A stretch of DNA of 64,000 nucleotides. It comes from Malania oleifera (lineage: Eukaryota > Streptophyta > Magnoliopsida > Santalales > Ximeniaceae). The notes under the pieces were generated by a model, which was not told where the DNA came from, searched no databases, and saw nothing but the letters and a program-made list of their open reading frames with translations. A program made the translations under genes and the position numbers. The stretch's first letter is position 1, and the number at the start of each line of letters is the position of its first letter. Shown here one piece after another: positions 57,285-64,000 of this stretch. The stretch spans positions 55,575,457-55,639,456 of the forward strand of contig NC_080420.1 in assembly GCF_029873635.1 (NCBI RefSeq). The letters are read 5' to 3'.

Positions 57285-57513
57285 CTTATTACTTTAATCA
57301 TATATATATATATATATATATATCTATATATACCCATCACATAATTTATTTAATTAATTTAATTAAATTATGTTTAATTAATTTAATTTTACTATTATTA
57401 TTATTTTTTTCATACTATTTCTTTTTACTTGTTTATTTAATACACTAATTTAATAATGTTTAACCAATTAATTAATTAATAATTTTAATTATTATTATTT
57501 TCGGGTTATTACA
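57051..57513. repeat. 280-bp-offset tandem duplication of the LTR end
   Basis: The block from 'tacccatcacataatttatt' to 'gggttattaca' occurs at 57051-57246 and again at 57331-57513, each preceded by a TA run. The first copy has its own LTR terminus followed by more TA repeat. Confidence 0.88.
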
Positions 57514-57518
57514 GCTTT

Positions 57519-58110
57519 AGAGATCGGTGCCTTACCTGGCAGCAACTTGATAGTGAACTTCATCTCTCGATCAGGAGGTAAATCGGGTAAGTCTTCTGGG
57601 AATACATCCAGGAATTCGTTAACCACTCGGATATCTTTAAGCTTGAAATCATGCTAAGGAGGTTCCATCACGCAAGCTAGGTACCCCTAATAAACCTCCA
57701 AGAGTAACCTTCTTGCCTATACAGCTGATAAAATCTATGGCGTCGAATGCACACACGATCCCACAAACTCATACTCCTGCTCCCCAGGAGGTCTAAACAC
57801 TACTACCTTCCTACGACAATCGATCACCGCATAACTAGAGAATAACCAATCCATCCCCAGTATAATATCAAATCCACACATGTTGTACACTACTAGGTTC
57901 CCCGGTAGCAACCTTCCCTAAATAACCACTGGGCATTTTCCTAACATCTTACTACAGATCGTTATACTCCCAGTTAGTGTAGTCATAGACAACCATTTAT
58001 CCACTACTTGGGTTTCAACCCCACACAGTTTCACAAAATTAGCAGATATAAACGAATGGGTTGCTCCCGAATCAAATAAAACAATAGCTTTTCCATTCTT
58101 TTCATTCATT
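57519..58110 (-). pseudogene. Gypsy protease and linker
   Basis: 57918-58109 reads 'KAIVLFDSGATHSFISANFV', the intact aspartic protease site, then 'GVETQVVDKWLSMTTLTGS'. Leftward, out of frame, are the 'IILGMDWLF'-like residues near 57850 and the linker '[20 protein letters not shown]' near 57540-57600 that joins the RT N-terminus at 54711. At 58110 Gypsy sequence ends. Confidence 0.85.
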
Positions 58111-58755
58111 ATAATTTCATGTGAGTAAAGAACCTATAAGCTCATCTAAGGAAGTGGTTTTCAGATTTCTTCCTTCCATTATTGCAGTGACTTTTGGTTC
58201 CCATTTAGGTGGCAGCCCTCTAAGAATTTTCCTTATCATCTCATAAGGAGTGTAGGATTTTCCTAGTGCATTTAGGGAATTTATTATGTGAGTGAACCTA
58301 ATAAACATATTAGTTATGGATTCATCTGGGTTCATCCTAAAAGTTTCATATTCACCTGTAAGCATATCTATCCTATTATCTCTAACATCTATAGTGCCTT
58401 CATAAGTGACTTCTAGTTTGTCCCATATTTCCTTCGTTGATTTTCAAGCCATTACTCTATTAAATTAATTGGCATCTAAAGCACAATATAAAGCATTCGT
58501 GGCACTAGAATTAATTTGCAACATCTTATGATCTAAGTCTGTCATATCATTTTTCTCTTTGGGAGCTTGTTTTCCATCTACTAGTTTATGGGGAATTTGG
58601 TCGCCATCCATAACAACCTCCCACGCTTTCCAATCCATAGTTTGAAGATATATTTTCATTCTCTTTTTCCAGAAAGTATAGTTGTGTCCACAAAAGATTA
58701 GAGGCTTAGTTGAAGATTGTCCCTCTCCAAAGGGAGCTATGCCTATGTTAGCCAT
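58111..58755 (-). pseudogene. SIRE-like Copia gag
   Basis: 58465-58755 starts at a plausible gag Met ('MANIGIAPFGEGQSS') and has 'PLIFCGHNYTFWKKRMKIYL' and 'WKAWEVVMDGDQIPHKLV' (DUF4219 and the UBN2 start) and 'KMLQINSSATNALYCALDAN'. 58117-58365 continues with 'YETFRMNPDESITNMFIRFT', 'NALGKSYTPYEMIRKILRGL' and 'KWEPKVTAIMEGRNL'. A stop lies between them near 58445. This is typical SIRE/Maximus gag, located just after the PBS. The rest of gag and all of pol are missing at 58110. Confidence 0.9.
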
Positions 58756-58789
58756 TACGATTTTTTATAGCTACTAATTAAGATTTGCT

Positions 58790-58809
58790 ATAACCCCTCT
58801 CTGGTACCA
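58790..58809 (-). other. tRNA-iMet PBS of the SIRE-like element
   Basis: Minus strand TGGTACCAGAGAGGGGTTAT, two bases from the LTR at 58812. The TACC form is usual for SIRE-type elements. Confidence 0.85.
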
Positions 58810-58811
58810 AT

Positions 58812-61098
58812 TGAAATTAGGAATAGATTCCCAAGAGGGGGGGGGTGAATTGGCTTTTAAAAATTTCTTTTTAAAGTCATTAACTTCTTTTAATATTTAC
58901 CAATTCTTTGACTTGTTTATTTATTTTATCAATCAAACAAGAACTTGATTTCTTTTAAACAATCAACAAGACAACTAATAAAACATTTAATCTTCAACCA
59001 CAATTTGTTTGCCAAATATAAGTTCACTGCAACACTATTAGATTGATGGAAGATTCAAGATTCAGTACTTTCTGAAATATAAACACAGTTCACTCAATCT
59101 CAAGCTTTATGCCATTCAATCACAATATATTTATAGTATATGTAACTTTCAGCTTTTGTATTCTGTTCAGCCCTATGGTGAATGTGAGTTTGAACAAAGC
59201 CCTATATATATGAAATTTCTTCTTCAATATGATGTTCAATATAAAATCCCATTACTCTTTCCAAACTTCATAATTCAAATAAACTCTTAAGTTAATTTAT
59301 CTTTGGGGTGTTTAGCTAAGTAACGTACTCCTGTATGGTTTCCGCAAAGAATGGTTCAACCAACATACTCCCTTTCGATTTCCGCAACCCAAATCAAAAT
59401 CAAACTTTAAGGTTTACTTGATTTCCAAATTTACGTAGTTTATATGATTTTAAATTTAAACCATCCACCCAATTTAAATATGTACTAAAAATAAAGAACA
59501 GGGAAAGAGAGAGTGAGACAGATATTTTTACGAGGTTCGGCTTATACCCAACCTATATCCTCGCCTTTGGCAAACCACCAAAGGATTCACTAATCCTGTT
59601 CCTTTAACTGGCGGAACAAACCTTTACAACACTCCTTGGTTAAGGCTAGAGTCCGCCTTCTCCAAATGATATCTCCTCCTCTAGTCACTCCTTACATAAG
59701 CTAGAGCCCGCCTCTCTAAGCAATATCCCCTTGCTTAGCCAACGATCCAAACAACCCTTGGAATCATCAATCTACAAGATAAAAATCAAATATTTGTGTA
59801 CAAAGAATTTGCTCCTAAAAGAGCTGATTAGTACAACAATTCAGAACTATAATATACTTCAAAGTAAATAACAATATGGAAATTAACTTGAAGCTAAATG
59901 AAGTATATCACCAATTAATTCTTTCAATGATTAAAAGATTTAAAATTTGTAGCACAATTCCGGTGGAATAAGATCAACAAAAACTTAGTTGAATTCGAGC
60001 AAGTTGAGAGCAAGAGAGAGCCTTGAGAATTTGAGAGCAATTGAGAGAGAATTTGAATTTTTGTTGAATTTGAATTCTCGGTATGTTGATTCAATGATCT
60101 TTGAGGCTTATTTATAGACTTTAGAAGGTATGTTACTTGGTCCCCAAGTGACTTGGAGTACTCCCCAAGTTTTCAAAAAGTTTAAGCTCCAAGCAAACCA
60201 TTTAAAAAATGTTTCCGCTGAGTTTTTTTAAGTTTTTGTTCGTGGTAGTCGCCTGCCCCAATCCACCAGTCGCCTGCCATGTTATTTTTAAAGGAACAAT
60301 AGGGGCACTAGGGTGGCATTCGCCTACCAGGACTCAGCCAGTCGCCTGGCTTGACCACCCAGGTGCCTGTCCTAGTTTAGGCAGTCTACTGGTTAATGTC
60401 AGCTTCGAGTACCCTTCTATTTTTTTGTCATAACTTTTTCTGTGTAACTCCAAATTTGATGATCTTGGTGTCAAATGAAAGCTAAGAGAAAATCCTAGAA
60501 CTTTCAATGGTTAACACTTTTTAAAATAAAGAGGTTTTTATAAAGAAAAATACACATCAATGCAAATGTAGAAAAATTAACAACATTTTGAAAATCCTCT
60601 TTTTTATGCTTTTCATTCTAAAAATGATTCTAACCTTTTTGAAATAATTTTTGACCTTACAAAAATATTTTCCAAGTATTTTGAAAAGTATCTAGGTCTA
60701 ATAAATTAACCTAAGAGCTTTATGTATCCATATTGAATTTATTTGAAGTACTTACATGATATTTCCTCTAGACTCTTTCAAATTTTCAATTCTTGAATTC
60801 CTTGAGGTCTTTATGTTTGCTTCATCTTTCTTTGAGCTTTCCATATTGATCACTTGGGCTTTCATTTTTGAATGTTTTTATTTTATATCAATGCTCTCAT
60901 GATCTTCAAGTTTTAATCCATGCTTTAAGCTTGATATAAATCATTCTTCTTTGAAATATAAGCTTTCATGAATTCTTTAACCTTACATTCATCATTGAGT
61001 CCTGAAAATACATCACTTAAACAAAGCATGTTAAGTTCTACTTGTTTGTTAGTATCAAAACAAGATGTTAAGTCTTGTAAGGCCAATAGGGTCTAACA
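58812..61098 (-). mobile_element. 5' LTR of the SIRE-like Copia element
   Basis: On plus it runs from TGAAATTAGG with 'cccaagaggggggggg' to GTCTAACA. In sense it starts TGTTAGACCCTATTGGCC and ends in CACCCCCCCCCTCTTGGG, as in SIRE/Maximus LTRs. A TATA box (sense TCTATAAATAAGCC) is at 60105-60120, with repeated 'GTCGCCTG' elements upstream (60245-60395). The plus frame at 60209-60433 overlaps these and is not a gene. The gag and PBS lie on its left, so it is the 5' LTR of a minus-strand element. Confidence 0.88.
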
Positions 61099-62934
61099 GT
61101 TTCTTTTAACTCCTTAAATAGATTCTCAACTTATTGTAAGTTTAATACTTAAACAAGGATAATTTGAATTTCAATATCAGCTAGAAATCAATATGCACTT
61201 TTAAAACTTCAAGAATGAGTAAATCAACTTGATCATGCAGTAATGTCAATTAACACCCAACCAATAAATTGATTCAAATAACACAAACCAATGATTCACA
61301 ATGTAATGCTTTCAACTTTTGAATAATTCATTCCTCTCAACAAGATAACCAACACAAGATTCACACTAAAGAATGAATTTAGCAAAGCTTCCATGATTTA
61401 GTGATTGAGTAAATCAAAGTAGAGTTTTATAAAAGCCCTGTTTTGATGAAACACAATTAAAAATTCCAACACTCTTCCAAAACTCAAATTTTAAATAAAC
61501 TTTCAATTAATGAGTCTTGGTTGTTAATCAATCAACGTATTCTCGTATGATTTCCGCAAAAAGTATTGATCAACCAACATACTCCCGTTTGGTTTACATA
61601 ATCCCAAAGTCAAATTAATTTTTGGTTTATTTAATATCCAATCCACACAATTTATAGATTTGAAATTAACAACCATGCAATTATATATGTGCAGAAAATT
61701 AAAGAGAGTTTAGGGAAAGAGAGTGAAACCGAGGTTTTTACAAGGTTCAGCTTATACCCAGCCTACGTCCTCGCCTTAGGTAAGACCACCTAAGGATTCC
61801 ACTAGAACATTCCTTTGTCGTTGGAACAAACCGTTTACAATCCCTCCTTTAGGGTGGAGCCCCCTCTCCAAGCGATACCCCACACTCAATACAATGATCC
61901 AATAAACCTGAACCGTCAAAAAAACAAGGAAACAAGAAAGATTTATTTTGTACAAGAGATGCTCTCAGATAGAGCTGGCAAGTACAAATATAGCTCAGCT
62001 AATATACTTCAAAACAAATATCAAAAAGAAATTGAATTGAAGCTCAAAAATGTATCAACTGAATTCTTCTCTTGATATGATTCAATAACTCAGAGGTTTG
62101 AGCTCAAAGAAGAGTGATCAAAGACTCTGTATATCTCAGCAATTCTTAGTTTGAATGTGTAAGCAAGAGAACTTTAAGAGAGAAAGAGCACTATGACTTG
62201 AAAGCATATTTTTCAATTCTTGGTGCTAATTTGATTTGAGAAATCATTTATTTATAGGCTCAAAAAGTATTTAATTCGTGTTGTCTAAGTTACTTGAAGT
62301 GTTTCCCAAGTTTATACAAAGTTTGGGGTACAAGCAATATAAATTTGAATTTTAAAAACTTTAAAAATTATAGCCATTAATAGTGGTCAGGCACTTGAGG
62401 CTTCGGGGTCAGTCACCTAAGCCTTCTAAACACAATGTAATTTTTCAACTTGAAACAGGGTCAGGAGCCTAAGGTTTCAAGGTTCAGTCACTTGGACCTA
62501 CGTTTCCTATTCAGAATTTGTTTACAAAAATCTTTAGGCACCTGGGGTATAAAGTTGAGTCGCCTGAACTGCCATAAAATCTGTTTTTTTCAGCTTAATT
62601 TCAAAAACTCTTAGCCATCTTGCTTTGTTACTTTTTAAAAAAAAAAATATTTTCCGGGTTTTCAAAATAAGGTCTCTAAGTCCATAACAACCCCTAATGA
62701 GCTTTAAATCATTTCAGAATGATATTAATGAGTACTTACATAAGTTATCCTAAAATCATAACAACTCTCTAAGTTTAAAGTCTTCATATATGTCTTTACT
62801 TTGAATCCTCTTAGACTTGAGTTTGATTTCTTTATGAAAGCTTTTGAGCCCTGAAACGTATATTAGCAAGACTTGTTAAGATCCTTTACTTTGTTATCAT
62901 CAAAACAAAATTCGTAAGCCTTGTTAGGCCAATA
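61099..62934 (-). mobile_element. Second SIRE-like LTR (3' LTR), start truncated
   Basis: It is related to 58812-61098 ('gtatgatttccgcaaa', 'caaccaacatactcccgtt', 'gcttatacccagcctacgtcctcgcctt' parallel blocks at 59340-59560) but divergent. The plus-strand start with 'cccaagagggg' is missing, apparently because the neighbouring element inserted there. In sense it starts TATTGGCC (TG changed to TA) after a PPT. A TATA (sense CCTATAAATAAATG) is at 62246-62260 with 'CAGGCGACT'-type elements upstream (62385-62575). The plus frame at 61815-62075 is not a gene. Confidence 0.75.
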
Positions 62935-63588
62935 ATCTCCCCCTTTTTTATGATGACAAATAAGGAGCAAAAAATTGAGTAAGCCTTAAAAAGGCTCCCC
63001 TTTTTAATAAGCATCATCTTAACACCATTTGCAATATCAAGATCAATTTCAATATCAATTCAATATCATGCTCATATATCAAGATTAATTATCATGTTGA
63101 TATACATTATTTCATAGTTGAGCCAATATACATATTCAATATCATACTCATATATCAAGATTAATTTTCATGCTCATATGCATCATTTCATAGTTGAACC
63201 AATATACATGCAGGTATGCAGTGTCCTACTAGTGTCATGCTTAATATCATGCTCATATATCAAGATTAATTATCATGCTCATATACATCATTTCATAGTT
63301 GAGCCAATATACATGCTTAGGTATGCAGTGTCATGTTAGTTTCATGCTCAATTTTTGCCCAAAAATTCCCCCCCTTTTGACATCAATCAAAAAGAGTAAG
63401 ATATCAAGAAAAATATATAAATGCTAAGGCAAAGAGCAGCCATAAGTAAAAGTATATATCCAATGAAGGCACAAAACATAAACTTTGCTTCATCATGCAT
63501 AAAAAGATAAACAATAAGTCCCCAAAATAACATGATAAAATACAAACAATTTTATATCAGATTTTTCAATAATTTCTGTTAGCTTTAC
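62935..63588 (-). other. 3' non-coding interior of a SIRE-like element
   Basis: The PPT next to the LTR is AAAAAAGGGGGAGAT on the minus strand (62935-62949), followed by 'tcatcataaa', the standard SIRE-type end. The rest is AT-rich with a three-copy minisatellite and a second purine tract (minus AAAAGGGGGGG near 63369). No pol sequence is reached before another LTR begins at 63589. Confidence 0.75.
63059..63351. repeat. Minisatellite, three copies of about 77-110 bp
   Basis: Copies begin at about 63059, 63136 and 63241, each with 'catatatcaagattaatt' and 'catttcatagttgagccaatatac'. Copies two and three also share 'ggtatgcagtgtc'. The open frame at 63118-63339 only translates this repeat. Confidence 0.9.
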
Positions 63589-63702
63589 TGTAATCCCAAG
63601 AGGGGGTGAATTAGTATTTTAGAATTCCTCCCCTAGGTCAATTAACCAGCAGCAATATTACACAACCCTAGGGTCAATCTAGTGCAGATATAAAATAAAT
63701 CA

Positions 63703-63779
<77 letters not shown>

Positions 63780-64000
63780 AAAATTAAATTACACAAGTAG
63801 CAAATTATGCATCCAAGGTAAAATAGGTAAAGAGAGATAACACCATATATGTTATCAAGGCTCGGCAAACTACCTACGTCCCCGTCTTGGCTCACACACA
63901 CAAGGATTACACTAAGGCTCACTTCACGAGTGGAGCAGCATTGTAATACAACTAGGTCAAATTAACACAAGACTAACCTCAACCTTTTACAACCAATCCT
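63589..64000 (-). mobile_element. SIRE-like LTR, cut by window end
   Basis: It begins TGTAATCCCAAGAGGGGGTG and continues like the solo LTRs at 33268 and 36028 ('aattaaccagcagcaatat', 'tacctacgtccccg', 'cttggctcacacacacaagg'). A TA/TG run lies at 63704-63778. Confidence 0.85.
63704..63778. repeat. (TA)n-(TG)n compound microsatellite
   Basis: TA for about 22 bp, then TG for about 50 bp. The minus open frame across it is Thr-His repeats and not a gene. Confidence 0.95.

Larger units (their letters stand above)
54712..57513 (-). mobile_element. Solo Gypsy LTR with perfect TSD and duplicated end
   Basis: It starts TGTAACGCC and ends GGGTTATTACA, with TSDs GCTTT at 54707-54711 and 57514-57518. 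It contains the core (55110-55174), the inverted arm 'tctcatgccacac' (56074-56086), a duplicated module (55280-55430 and 55452-55595), a GA run (56867-56940) and a tandem duplication of the last 185 bp or so (57051-57246 and 57331-57513). It interrupts the linker between protease and RT of the Gypsy element. Confidence 0.92.
49803..58110 (-). mobile_element. Second Tekay-like Gypsy element, 5' part deleted
   Basis: The left (3') LTR runs from 49803 (TGTTATGCCCC) to about 51624, followed by the PPT side 'gttcttccttac' and 'tcctcgaaattt'. Minus-strand pol follows in order: integrase, RNase H, RT, then (across the solo LTR 54712-57513) linker and protease to 58110. Gag, PBS and the 5' LTR are missing; the sequence switches directly to SIRE-like gag. 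Multiple stops and frameshifts make it inactive. Confidence 0.85.

Noticed and set aside
60209-60433. A Cys/Pro-containing plus-strand frame
   Set aside because: It covers the repeated 'gtcgcctg' array of a SIRE-like LTR and has no domain.

Overview
The window looks like intergenic heterochromatin of a flowering plant, probably a eudicot with a repeat-rich genome. It is AT-rich, microsatellites are abundant ((GA)n, (TA)n, one (CA)n, one (TG)n), and nearly all recognisable coding sequence is dead LTR-retrotransposon gag-pol. The only trace of a host gene is a broken cyclophilin copy at about 4.7-6.7 kb. I see no intact protein-coding gene, rRNA, tRNA or CRISPR array. The species cannot be identified from the sequence.

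Layout. 1-1240: LTR of an Athila-like element, cut by the window edge. 1241-3570: two old Gypsy pol fragments in opposite orientations. 3571-7725: AT-rich DNA with the cyclophilin pseudogene and its possible promoter. 7726-31774: a Tnt1-like Copia element (minus strand, LTRs about 0.5 kb) split inside reverse transcriptase by a Gypsy element (9385-28309, minus). That Gypsy element carries a solo Gypsy LTR (13190-15458), and its right LTR is split by an Athila-like, gag-only element (19408-26173, plus). 31775-33174: intergenic DNA and the 3' end of an L1-type LINE (plus). From 33175 another nest begins: a non-autonomous Gypsy-type element whose left LTR holds two solo SIRE-like Copia LTRs and whose 572-bp interior holds a complete but dead Gypsy (39085-48630). 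Its right LTR is broken at 49803 by a further Gypsy element, which itself contains a solo LTR (54712-57513) and ends abruptly near 58110 against a SIRE-like Copia gag and LTR. 61099-64000 holds further SIRE-like LTR pieces.

Most insertion boundaries were set by TG...CA ends, target-site duplications (TSDs), primer-binding sites (PBS: tRNA-iMet for Copia and Gypsy, tRNA-Asp for Athila) and polypurine tracts (PPT). These give a relative order of insertion. Frameshifts and stops show that none of the elements could produce its own proteins now.

The most interesting signals lie inside the LTRs, not the genes. Six otherwise divergent Gypsy LTR types share a short core about 310-470 bp from their sense 3' end. 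Four of them pair part of this core with an inverted copy about 0.8-0.9 kb away, which suggests a conserved long-range RNA stem in the LTR transcript. Both Gypsy and SIRE-like LTRs also carry arrays of short repeats, palindromic in the Gypsy and some SIRE LTRs, just upstream of their TATA boxes.
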